64,000 bases of DNA from Stictocephala bisonia (taxonomy: Eukaryota; Arthropoda; Insecta; Hemiptera; Membracidae), in assembly GCA_035578905.1 (NCBI GenBank), contig JAQJVL010000002.1, forward strand, positions 8,246,717 through 8,310,716, written 5' to 3'. Position 1 is the stretch's first letter, and every line of letters starts with the position of its first letter. The notes below the pieces were generated by a model. The model was not told the DNA's origin, made no database searches, and saw only the letters and a list, made by a program, of their open reading frames with translations. This document shows positions 22,716-33,814 of the stretch, in pieces. Position numbers and translations under genes: made by a program.

Positions 22716-22823
22716 TTGGACCTGACATGAGCGTGCTTGGCAACAGTACATACAGTACTCTTGGCAACACCGTCAGAGCTTCATTAAGATTAAGTAAGCG
22801 CGCTCATGTCAAGTCGGGTCCAA
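22716..22823. mobile_element. Small inverted-repeat element
   Basis: TTGGACCTGACATGAGCG at the left and CGCTCATGTCAAGTCGGGTC plus CAA at the right are inverted with a small indel. The element is 108 bp and immediately follows the SINE. Confidence 0.6.
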
Positions 22824-23253
22824 TGATGAGAGATAGAGAGAATTGTATTATATAGATCGATGGTCGGGTCACCATAAAAAAGGTAGAATTCCGATTGTAG
22901 ATACATTTATAATTGGCCCAAACAATAATACAATACAGTAGATCAAATTATAAATAATGCGATAAGAAAAATATATATAAATGGAAAACATTAATGTTAA
23001 GTCCATGATGGTAATATTTTTACTCACACTCAAATTCACAATATCAAAAAAATCTTATAATCGAAGACAAGCCACGTCCAGACAAAATTTTTTTGCTCCA
23101 TCGATTTTTAATTTTTTAACTTAGAGGGAGTTTCCAACCACGAGAAATTGATTGGAACCGGTCTCAACCCTGGGAAAATTCTAATTTCTGTCCCAGAGGC
23201 ATCTATACAGAAAAATTCTAATTTCTGTATAGATGTTCCGTGTGTGTGAATTA

Positions 23254-24334
23254 TCTATATATTTAATTTCGTTAGGTGAATCAGTTGCATCAAAATTCTA
23301 AGCACTACACTCCACCTACGGCCTTCTGAAATGGCTCATTTTAAAGCGCTGATATTGCAGATGGTGGGAAAAATAAAAGTTTTGCAATTCACCTTTAGGG
23401 CTCTGCCCCATTGCCATTCAAAGTTCCCATGTTAATCTTATGTGAAGAGGGTTTCTAACTTTTGTTTTGATTTATTGAGTCCAGCTGTAAATAAGACAAA
23501 TTAAATATACCAGCTGTTAATGTTTTATACACTAATTAATATCCCCCGGCCCTAATAATACCCAGCCAAACCTTTAAGAGGCTGGTATTAGGAACCTTGG
23601 GTATTCACCTGAACAAACCAGTGTTTACACATGTGCCACTTTGGATTTAGTAGAGTAAAATACCCAGATGGAATTAAAGTTATTGAATAATGGTTTATTG
23701 CAAGTACAGTTGACCATAACAACGAAATAGACAATCCTTACACAAAAATTATACTGTACAGAATGTTTAAACACAACAATAATACCTTATTAACTGTATA
23801 TATGATGATGAGTTCTACAAAACTATAAATAATTAAATACTATACACTAAATATTTAACAGCAACATTTTTATTTTGTTTATATAGGGGCTTTTGCCCCA
23901 CTAGTTTAACAATTTATTGTTTAGAAGATCATATGTCTTTTGTTTACTTACTTGTCCATATGTGGTGGAATTATTTAATTATTAATATGAGGCTCACTAA
24001 GAAAGAATTTCCCTCTTCGACCTCAGGACTCCCTCCACTGGCCTCCGAAATTCCCATGGTCTTCTTATGGAGCTAATTAATTGATTTATTTGATTAACAG
24101 CTGGTAAATAAAAACAAATGTAATAACATTGTGGTAGGCTAAACTTTTAAAATTAAAAATAATTAATTGAGTGCAGTAGTAAATTATAGAACATCAGCTG
24201 TTCTAAATTGGACTTTAGCTTAAATAATTTGAATAATAGTGGAAAAATACAGTGTAAACTGAAAGCTTGCTGTACATTTCGATTATATAATCAAACTCAA
24301 TATTATGACTGGAGAAGCGAGCGGGTACAGCTAG
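23254..24334 (+). mobile_element. Non-autonomous Helitron-like element
   Basis: Starts TCTATATATTTAATTTCGTT after an A and ends GCGAGCGGGTACAGCTAG before a T. Both the TC start / CTAG end and the A-T insertion site are Helitron hallmarks, and the 3' end resembles the common insect form. Length 1081 bp, with no Rep/helicase coding sequence. It contains GGGCTCTGCCCC near 23399 and GGGGCTTTTGCCCC near 23886. Confidence 0.7.
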
Positions 24335-24461
24335 TGTGTTTATATCCTATTTCTATTTATTATCATAATTAATCATTAAAGTCTCTTTATTATCTTGTTA
24401 TCTAAAACAAGCAAGAAGCAGCGTCTAGAGGAAATTTATTCGGCTCCAAGGATTTTTTATT

Positions 24462-24476
24462 GGGGGGGGGGGGGGG
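24462..24476. repeat. Poly-G run of 15
   Basis: Fifteen consecutive G, within one of the direct repeats after the Helitron. Confidence 0.95.
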
Positions 24477-24617
24477 AAGTTCGACCACAGGAAATTGATT
24501 AGCATCAGTCTCAACCTTGGGAAAATTCTGATTTCTGCCCCATGTTATTCTGAATTCTGATCCTTGAGTCCCGTGTTATCAACTTCTTGCAGAGAAACAA
24601 TATGGAACCATGTCGAC

Positions 24618-24665
24618 TTCTAGAAGAAAGTGGGGTACCTAACTATAGAAGTGGGGTACCTAACT
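24618..24665. repeat. 21-bp tandem duplication
   Basis: AGTGGGGTACCTAACTATAG occurs twice in direct succession, explaining the SGVPNYR repetition in the overlapping short open frame. Confidence 0.85.
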
Positions 24666-25635
24666 ATAGATATTCATCTCCTCCTTACCACTACATTTCG
24701 GAAGAGACAGCATTTAAGGGCTCTGCCCCCTCGAAAATAAAAAATATTCTGAAAAACCCAACATTGGGTAATGTTCAACTTATTACACCCAAGTGAGGTA
24801 TGAAATTAAAGGTATTCTTCTATTAATTACTAATATGCCATCAGATTTTAGAAAATACTATGTTTATGGGCTCCACTGCCCCGTAAACCCAAATTCATGG
24901 TCATACTGCTTAAGAATCCTGGTGAGGCCGTAGGCTGATCTTCCTCACGAGGCGACATGCCGAGATCCACAAATGGGACCGTAGCAGAGTTCCTTAGTGA
25001 GTGAGGTCGAATTTTCCCCTGTGAGGCCTGTTGCAAAGCGTCTTGGGGAGGCCACAGGCAGAGTTCCACGAAGGGGCTAGGGGTAAACACGGAAGATCTA
25101 TGAAATTAAATCGTATTAGTAATCTACAAGGGAGAGCAACAACTACTAGATTATACTAGATTATAAAACAGGTGTACTCAAAGAACTGAAACGTGGCAAG
25201 AATAAAATCTGTAAGGACATTGCTACAGTTGCAGCTGGCTTACATTGTCATGCCATAGTTCATAGTATCTCAACTCCTCATAGTTCCAGAATTTGATGTA
25301 AAAGCGCTCTGAAGTCAAGTTGGCACATTCATTAAATAAAGAATAATGAAAACATTATCTGCAAAATAAATATACTTAAGAAAAAAGCAATACCAACAAA
25401 TATCAAAAGCAGTTTCATTGCTCATGATAACCAAATTGTTCCAGGTAGTCATGAACCTTGGGATTTAATTTAGCAATAAAAGGAGCCCAAACAATTTATA
25501 TCACAAGTTAAATATTTGTACCTGTCTGCAGGAAAACTTCTACTAGTTTTTCCCGATTTTTCACAACATACACGGTGAGGAAAACTATCCATGCAGCCTG
25601 TATAGGTTTACGGATTGGTATATTAGCAAAAAAAG

Positions 25636-26655
25636 TTCTTTCCCTATAAACAGCACGTGGCAAGTCCATTCAAAATATTTTCATAAAAATCTATGCACAA
25701 TGTCCTCCAAAACTAAGTGTTTTAATCTTGAAAGGTTTAAATTTAAAGCAAATAGGAATAAATGTCTCATCATAAATCAGGTTACCCTTTATTTTTTGTT
25801 ACCCTTCAAGTTATGTTTATGTCCAAATTTCTATTTATTCCTCCAAATTATCAAAGGAATTGAGAAATTCAAAATTCCTTTAATAGTTAACATATCAAAA
25901 TAGCAACATGTATCATGTTGTATGTCATTTTAAAGGTTTTGATTAAGACAAACAAAGTTTGTATTTACTCCTTTTTATACCTCCAATGGTTTTTGAGGAA
26001 TAAGCAGAAATGCATTTTTAACGTAATATCCCTAGTGTATTACGGTACTTTGGACACTGATCTTTTAAAATGAATGTCCTTAGTTCCATTCTCAAATTTC
26101 ACTTACATGAATTAAAATTATAAAATCAACAGGGAAGTTTTGTTGGATAATAAATAAAATTTTGGAACTTATGAAACATGACAAAGAAAAGCTAATTTTT
26201 TTGTGTCGAGGAGGATTTTTAAACATTTTTAAATTAAATTGTAAGTTAAGTAATACATTTAAAATCTTTTTAAAACAAACGTGTTTATTATAACAAAATT
26301 TATGTTTGTTGCTAATTGTTAAAAAAACCTTGAGGCAAATTTAGTATGAAACCATGAAATGAAACTGTTTATTTCAACTTAAATATTTATTTACATTCAT
26401 TTAAAATCCATGAATAACAATAAATGTAAATATTTTCCACAAAAAAATCCACCAATTTGAAACGCATTAAGATAAGCAAATTTTGTTCATGCCAATGAGT
26501 TTTTTCAACAAAATCTATAAATAATGTATTACTTGCCCTATGTTTATATTTTTAAATGTTGAGATTTGAACCCAAGATCCTTAGTTTTGAGGGCACTGCG
26601 CATAAATTTTGTTGATCATTTTTTTCAACGGCATGTGCTGTTTATAGGGAAAGAA
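25636..26655. mobile_element. Inverted-repeat element in receptor intron
   Basis: A perfect 21-base inverted pair at 25636-25656 and 26635-26655, containing CTTTCCCTATAAACAGC on the left. Weaker complementarity continues outward for about 30 bases (TTGGTATATTAGC versus TAATAGACCATACC). About 1 kb of AT-rich noncoding sequence lies between. Confidence 0.65.
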
Positions 26656-26692
26656 GTTTGCTTTTTGGTAATAGACCATACCATTCACCAAA

Positions 26693-27339
26693 CATGCTGG
26701 ACGGGTGGTCTGCCTCACCCTATATTATATAACAAATGAATCTATAGCTGTTAAAGGAACAGATGGAAAAAATTCTTGAACTAAAAAAAGGTTATACCGA
26801 ATCAAATTAAATGAAAACCATAAAATTTACTCCACACATTCTAAGGTTGCATGTTTTATAATATCTAAATTTTATCATGTGACAAATTAAAGCAATAAGT
26901 GTTTAGTCCTTAGCTGTTATTTTTGTCTCAAATACATCCAAGTAGTGAATATTTTTAAAATGTTTGGCTAATTTTATCTCTAAAATTGAAAATTAATTGT
27001 TCTTATGTGTCACGATCTTTTCATTTTTGTATCTTAAAGTTAATATTTGCTTTTCATTTTAACAACCAATACTGAAACATATTATTTCTAGAATATTAAC
27101 CTAAAAGTAACTTATGTTTTATATTTAATCTTTTTTAAAGAGTAAAATAACATATAAAACCCATCTGTCTTACCAAAATGTCATCTCTAAGAATGTGATT
27201 GAGAATTAAAGTCTTCTTCGAAATTTGTTCTTCTTCTAATACAAATTATTATCCATTTAACATTTTTACACATAATGAGTTATTTGATGATCATTTAATG
27301 ACATGATTAATCATGTTAATTATTAAATAATTGTTTTAG
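26693..27339. other. Remainder of receptor intron
   Basis: AT-rich, without recognised element, ending in the acceptor ATAATTGTTTTAG at 27339. Confidence 0.6.
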
Positions 27340-29470
27340 GACGTGTGATGGAAAATCAACTTGTAATTCAGGGAGGAATTCAAGGTTCGGAGATGACCTT
27401 GATTGGAGAGACAGAAACTGCTTCTGTGACGAACTTTGCAGAAGATATGGCGATTGCTGTCTTGACTCACCCTTCTACAATATTGCAGAACAGCGCAGAG
27501 GCATTGCTTCCTTCTCCTGTGTGGACCTGCGGCAGTTTGGCGGTATCTACATGAGAGATACCTGCCCTCCAGCTTGGGGCAATCCCCGAGTGCGAGCAAT
27601 GTGTGAGACGGGTAGCAACAACAAACGAGACCCTATCGCCGGACTGCCTGCAACTAGCCACAACACCAGTGTCACATACCGTAATTCTTACTGTGCGCTT
27701 TGTCATGGTGACACAGAACTGGAACTTTGGACTCCGCGAATAGAGTGTCCTACTCTCAACATCCAACATAACCTCACACGCGAGAACTTCACAAACATGC
27801 TGGTCTACAATGACACAAGGAAAACACCTGGCTGGGGCATTAACATCAAGGATAAGTTTCATCCGTGTACAATAGACCCAGTAATACCAGATACATCCTC
27901 ACACTTGGTGCGGAGATGCCAGGCCGATGCTATAAAATCTTGTGCGGTAAACTGGACAAACAGTGATGTGCGAAACAGATGTGAAGCATATACTTCGATG
28001 GTTTATCACGGAAATTACGCTTATAGAAATCCTCATTGCGCAATGTGTAACAATGAACCACTGCAGTATCTAGCTTGTAGTAAAATCGTTTTCAGGAGGT
28101 TGTTCAACAAGGATTTCAGCCCTGTGGCTTTTGCAGTTCTTTTCGATATGTCTGGAGGAAAAACCGTTGGAAAGGTTCAACCCTGCACAAAAAGCCAACT
28201 GTATGATCCATTCTTCAGAAAGTGCAGAGATATCATCAGTGATATATCAGTGTTTGAGGAGCTGGTTATTCCACTGGAAGAACAACAAGAAATGATCGAA
28301 GCAGCTTTGTACCACAACAGAACAAATCATTCAAGCTACAGCACCGAATATCATGTGACAGAAAGCTACGAAGAACATCAATGCAGCAAATTTATTCTAA
28401 ACTCTGAAGATTTTGAAACTCAAAATGGATCAGTGCTAGTTCCAGCGTATGACAAAACGTTTAAACATGGAGAGTACACTTTACGTGACGATGGAACTCT
28501 TGAACTCTGTGTGGAAGCTTTGGGCATCCAACTAGCTGACAAGTTTGGGGAATATATGGGTTACATAACCTTTGCAGGTTTGGGAGTATCAATTATATTC
28601 TTGATCCTACACCTCACTGCATTTTTACTAGTACCTGAGTTGAGAAATCTCTCTGGTAAAAACTTAGCATCTCTCTGTATCTCTCTTCTTGTTGCATACA
28701 CAGCATTCATGGCCGGTCAGCTATTAAAGCCAAGAACTAATCATTGTTTCATAGTTGCTTTGGTGACTTACTACAGCTTCCTAGCATCATTCACCTGGAT
28801 GCTCACCATGTCTTTTGATGTCTGGCGAACTCTGAGATTGGCCACTGCAGAACTGAGAGTTTCTGCGGGAAAGCAATGGAGGAAATTCACGATTTATTCA
28901 CTTTGGAGTTGGTTGGCACCGGCTATCATTGTTATGTCAACAGTTCTTATTGAACAAGCACCAGAGAATTCTATTCCAGCCGAGTACAGACCAGATTTTG
29001 CCTTGAACTCGTGTTGGTTCGGTCAGAGGAAAGCTCTTTTGTTGTATTTTGCAACACCACTTGGAGTGATAATGGCAATGAATGTAATTTTCTTCGCAAG
29101 TTCTGCCCATATGATATATTCAACAACATCCACCACCAGATTTACAGCTAGTGCTGGTACGCAAAGAGATTTTCGATTGTATATTCGGTTGGCTTTGGTA
29201 ATGGGCCTTACATGGGTGGTGGGCCTCATCGCTGGAACACTAGACAACGAAGGTCTTTGGTATGCATTCATTGCCCTCAACACGTTACAAGGACTGTTTA
29301 TTTTCTTAGCGTTCACTTGCACTGATAAAGTGATAAGAGGATTGGCGTTGAGAAGGGCAGATGGCAGACCGCTCAGGCCTCCCTCATTTTCTTGGTCTGG
29401 TGCCTCTACTGAAAGCACACGGAAATCACAAATGGGGTCCGATCCCGGAACAACAGACACTCTTTATTAA
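27340..29470 (+). CDS. Methuselah-like class B GPCR, main exon (somatomedin-B-like module plus seven-helix domain)
   Basis: Continues the frame of exon 21389-21490; the joined protein is 739 residues. Residues 32-90 carry eight cysteines (32, 38, 57, 59, 63, 69, 70, 90) with NCFCDELCRRYGDCCLD, the somatomedin-B pattern. Residues 91-435 form a glycosylation-rich ectodomain with two copies of a YRNxxCAxC motif (143 and 258). Seven membrane helices span about 438-697: helix 1 from Tyr438, conserved extracellular Cys499 and Cys588 (SCWF), MGLTWVVGL in helix 6, NTLQGLFIFLAF in helix 7, all secretin/methuselah hallmarks. No GPS cleavage motif is seen. The tail is short and Ser/Arg-rich. It is expected to be a plasma-membrane receptor signalling through G proteins; ligand unknown. 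The stop is TAA at 29468-29470. The open frame is intact. Confidence 0.93.
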
Positions 29471-30545
29471 AACCAAAGTTTATCATATTAATTAACCGAA
29501 AATGTATTGTTATACAGTATTTTATATTTTTCAAACTCTTCACTGCAAAATATGTATATAATTTAGAAAAAAATTCATTATTTTATGTATAGAAATTGAC
29601 ATTTCAAACAAACCATGACTTTTGATATTATTTTATAATAGCGTAATAGGATATAAACAAAAAAATATAATTTCTGGCTTCAGTCATTGTTTTTAGTTTG
29701 CCAAAAATATTGTTTTTTACATATATTATATAACAGAAATATGCAATCATAAAGTCAATAACTATATTATGTGTACCTAAGTTGTTTCACAGTAAGTACA
29801 AACTTATGAATATATTGTTGTTTATATTAATATTTAAATTAATTTTATGTAATTACCTTTACTTTGTATTTATAATTTGTAAAATAATTATATTAATGTG
29901 TTTATAATGGTAACAACGTTTTTGTTATTTTGTAAAAGCGATCCTTGGTTTTATAGCTGTTATTTATTTTAATTATTTATACTGATTCCACGCATAAGCA
30001 GTAAATTTAATTAGAAAAATCGATCACTTTTACAGTGCCACTGCATTGTGTGGAAATACTGATGTTCACTCAATAATGATTACAATATTTACAGTTAAAA
30101 ACCAGTTATCAAAACCATAAAAATATTTATATGAATCCAGGAAAAGAAAATAGTGAAAACATTGAGTTTTTTGTAAAGCTTTTAGAAGGATGACAAGCTT
30201 TTTGAATCATGAAGATTATAATTATGAAAGGTGGCATAAAAAAATTATAATAATAAATCATGTAAAATACATAATTTGTAGTAAAATACATAATGATAAT
30301 ACTACATTACCATTACATCTATGGTACGTAGTATTATAAAAAAAGAAAATTCATTTTTGTAAGTATTTCTAACTTAGAATGATTCATAATTACCACCTTT
30401 ACGGAAATAATGTCCTGTAAAATCAAGGTATCACTATATTAATTTACCAACCAATTCTAGTATAACATAAAATTGTACATACTTGAAAATGTAAATATTA
30501 TAAGTAAGTTTCCTCTGATTTCATTATATTCTAGACAATAAATAT
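29471..30545 (+). other. Probable 3' untranslated region of the receptor gene
   Basis: AT-rich, no coding. The best poly(A) signal is AATAAA at 30537-30542, followed about 15 bases on by a GT-rich stretch (GTGTTGGTAGTTT). Another AATAAA is at 30252-30257. Confidence 0.55.
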
Positions 30546-32126
30546 TTTTGATCGGATCGTGTTGGTAGTTTATCCTTTAATTTGTCATAATAACCTATTT
30601 TTGTGAGAATCTTTAAAAAATAATAAGATAAACATGTTGTCTGAAATTTTACTTTCACAAATTGGCAATCTTACAACATCCTCTCCTTGAACATGTTTTC
30701 TAGAGCTGAATAACTATGCTACTAATACAACACTGTTTTTTTTTTTTTTTTTTTTTTTGAAAAAAAAATAATTAAAATTTTTAAAATCATTATAAACAAT
30801 AATTTGCAGCAAAAGTACAACATAAAGTATTTCTGTAGCATACATAACTTCAGCTACAAAAACCTATAATTTATTGCAATATGCTTTAGAATGAGGAAAT
30901 TAGTAAGTTTGGTCTTTTGATTGAGGCACAGAGAAGGAAGAAACAGAGGCTGTTTTCTTATGGCCACAATGAATGCCTTCAGTAGCATTTTGAGTTAATG
31001 TTAGTGGACAGCAATGGTACGTATAACAAAACGCATGTTGCTCGATAGGAGATGGAAGTAGTTATAGAAGGGCAGATAAATGTTGTCCCCTTCACCTGAG
31101 TATGTGTTGATGTTTGAAGTGAATGTGAAATGGTAGAGGAAGAGAGAATGAAGGAAGGGATATGTCAGGTAAGGACTGGCGATGGTGCTGCCGTTACCTT
31201 CCACTACGTTCAACTAGAGAACTAACTACTTGACACACCAAGTTCCTTACTATACTCTATGTCACGTTGAGAATGCAGTATGGCTGCTAGCTGGTGCAAA
31301 AATATAGAGCACTGTCTGTCTGCCCACTGTCATATAGCATCCTCACGGTTTTTCTCGGATATTATATTACAGTATTTTTGTTTAAAAAAAGCAAATGTCT
31401 AAAATATCTGATAAAATTTAATTAGGTATTAAATAGTGTATAAATCAATCATCGTTAGTTAAAAATTTATTTAAAGAACAAACAAATGATTAATTATAAA
31501 AGTCTGTAGATATTTTCGTATATGTTTATTCATTTACAAGAAAAATGTTACTGATAAAAAGAGAAATATAGTAAAATAGAAAAGAAATTATCCAGTGTAA
31601 TGCTGTAAATTAATGTCTACTTGAAGGAATCAAGTTTTAATTAGCCTATCCAAGAGCAAAAATGAACGTTTATTTATTGGTACAACCCATGCTTTGTGCC
31701 TAAATTAACGAGTTTTGAAATTATTAATTGATTTAATTCAATTACGTTTGTATATAATTATTTATGTTAGGTTATTAGACGTATTTTAAAACAATATTCA
31801 AGAAATGTATGAATTGTGTTACAATAAATAATTAATTAGTTTTAGTAAAAATAAGCTTTCAAACAAAAAAAAACCAGCTCAGTTTGTGTCCTAACCCATC
31901 AATACCTCAACTGAGGACAAGGCGGGCAAGTGACGCCTTTCGCTCCTTTCATCTTATCTGTTAATGCAAAGGATTAAACAAACATCCCACAAGAAGGAAG
32001 TACAAGCGTACATTTAGTGTTGGAAGGAGGTTTGTGGTTATTGCTTATGTTTTTCTGAGTGTCTTGAAAAAGTGATCAAGTGAATTCAATAATTATAATT
32101 TTAGTGATTCAGTGTGGTCTTTAACA
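30546..32126. other. No recognised gene
   Basis: AT-rich, with a run of 22 T at about 30737-30758. Sequence at 31246-31279 (CTATACTCTATGTCACGTTG) is the inverted complement of 36668-36700, perhaps ends of a repeat family. The 70-codon frame at 31001 is unrecognised. Confidence 0.4.
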
Positions 32127-32298
32127 ATGGAAAAGAAAGCTAAAGGAAAAATAATTAAAAGTGGTGAGAGGAAAACAGTGTTAAATGTATATAAGTATAT
32201 CGAAAAGTGTTACCCGGAAAAAAATGTCACTTTTTATGTAAAAAAAAACCAGTGAGGCTACGTTAATTAGTAAAAGAACTAGGATTGAAGAATTGTAA
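32127..32298 (+). pseudogene. Short transposase-like N-terminal remnant
   Basis: ATG at 32127 opens 42 codons beginning MEKKAKGKIIKSGERKTVLN, then stops. A one-base shift continues as TSEATLISKRTRIEEL before another stop. The basic opening followed by VYKYIEK and then SEAT resembles N-terminal helix-turn-helix regions of DDE-type transposases of insects, recalled from general familiarity. No catalytic part is present, so the class is uncertain. Confidence 0.35.
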
Positions 32299-32929
32299 AT
32301 TAAGAAAGGAAGGAGATTGTGAACATACTGTCACGCCAACAAAAATAGCTCAAAAATAAAATATAAACCAAAAACTTACAGTTTATTTTTTATCTTAATT
32401 TTGATTATGTTTTTATCAAAATTAAAAAAACTGCTTCCAGAGGATATATGTTGATAACACTTAACTGATTTTATATTCCTTGTATGCTTAAATGAACAAA
32501 CTAAACAAAAAAAATAGTATTTATAAATATATTCAAAGAGAGTTAATAAACAGTAATAAGTTAAGATCAACAACTTACTAAACTTTTTGAACGGGTGGGA
32601 TACTAAAAAATAAATGTGACACTTATATACTATAAAACACCTATTGTATTTTATGATTTGATGTCCTGTTAAAATAACTGAAAAATAATAACTGGCTTTA
32701 TGCCTGTAATTTTAATTGCCTAATATTATAAATTTCAACTTTAAGCAACATATTTTTAGCATAATAGGTTTTATATAAAAATAAATAATATTTCTCCTGG
32801 GTTCATATTTTAGCATCGATTGAATCGTGGATGGTTCAGAGTGAGGCCAACTCAACAACACAATGACAACTGCGCGCACCGCACAGTCATGTTTCTTTGT
32901 CACTTATTACAGACTAAACTATGCATACT
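32299..32929. other. AT-rich, no recognised gene
   Basis: Nothing recognisable. Right end adjoins the LINE tail repeat CTTACTTACTTACTTAG. Confidence 0.45.
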
Positions 32930-33076
32930 TACTTACTTACTTAGTTGGCCACTCAAACCGTAAAAGGTTTTTGGCCTCGCCAACAATTTGCCTCCACTTC
33001 CTCCTGTCTTGCATCATCTCTTCTTCCACTCCCATTTTCCGCATATCCCTTTGCACCTGATCTTTCCATCTCAAGC

Positions 33077-33114
33077 CATATCGACCATATATATTCATAT
33101 CGACCATATATATT
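33077..33114. repeat. 19-bp tandem duplication at the insertion border
   Basis: CATATCGACCATATATATT occurs twice in tandem at the left border of the minisatellite inserted in the LINE. It includes TCGACC at 33081-33086 and 33100-33105; TCGACC recurs at the right border (33437-33442). Confidence 0.85.
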
Positions 33115-33124
33115 CAGATTCACA

Positions 33125-33436
33125 GAGGCCCGTTTATAGACGTACAATGGTATTTACCTACCCGGCTCGTTTAGACGTACAGTGGTATTGACCCACCCTC
33201 CTGCCCATAGACGTACAGTGGTATTGACCCACCCACCCGCCTATAGATGTACAGTGGTATTGACCCACCCCATAGACGTACAGTGATATTGACCTACACT
33301 CCCATTCAAACACGTAATGTGGTATTGACCCACCCACCCGTCCATAGACGTACAATGGTATTGACCCACCCGCCTACCCATAGACGTACAGTGGTATTGA
33401 CCCACCCACCCGCCTATAGACGTATAGTGGTATTGG
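33125..33436. repeat. 36-bp minisatellite, locus 4, inserted in a LINE
   Basis: About nine units of ACGTACAGTGGTATTGACCC plus CACCCGCC(C)ATAG-type sequence, on the same strand as locus 3. LINE coding sequence ends at PAGRRPLGR on one side and resumes at LRWKDQ on the other (minus strand), so the array interrupts the reading frame. Confidence 0.9.
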
Positions 33437-33814
33437 TCGACCCAAAGGTCTTCTTCCTGCTGGTCTTCCTTCCATTACTCTTCTCAATACAGATTCCTTC
33501 TCCCTTCTGTTTACATGGCCTGCCCATCTGAGTCGTCTTGATTTTCCTTCTGCTACTATGTCTGCTTCCTTAAACAATTCTCTAAGTTCCTGATTTTTCC
33601 TTATTCTCCATTGTTCTTCTTCGTTCACTGGCCCATATATTGCTCTTAATACTTTATTTTCAAAGGTTACTAATCGCCTTTCTGTTTTCTTGCTCATTGT
33701 ACATACCTCAGAGCCATATAGGACTACTGGCCTTATAATTGTCTTGTACATTTGTTCTTTGGTTCTTTTTGATAAGGTTTTGCTTTTCAACTTTTTCCTA
33801 AGGCCCAATAGCAC
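33374..33814 (-). pseudogene. RTE-like LINE C-terminal domain
   Basis: Minus-strand frame, one base out of step with the polymerase core. It contains EQMYKTIIRPVVLYGSEVC and RLRWAGHVNRREKESVLRRV, typical of the region after the fingers and palm. It runs into the minisatellite, giving a false repeat tail (PLYVYRRVGG). The true coding sequence ends near 33440 and continues beyond the insertion toward 32940. Confidence 0.8.

Larger units (their letters stand above)
23089..24545. repeat. Direct repeats either side of the Helitron
   Basis: 23089-23190 and 24440-24545 share GAAATTGATTGG/GAAATTGATTAG, GTCTCAACCCTGGGAAAATT/GTCTCAACCTTGGGAAAATT and TCTG(T/C)CCCA. The Helitron-like element lies between. 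A GGGCTCTGCCCC motif follows each repeat by roughly 220-250 bases (23399 and 24719). This suggests tandem related elements. Confidence 0.6.

Noticed and set aside
24848..25090. 80-codon minus-strand frame, proline-rich
   Set aside because: Lies in repeat-like sequence near the Helitron block with no conserved motif, so not called a gene.
27467..27862. 131-codon minus-strand frame
   Set aside because: Antisense shadow of the receptor ectodomain exon.
29023..29460. 145-codon minus-strand frame
   Set aside because: Antisense shadow of the receptor's seven-helix region.
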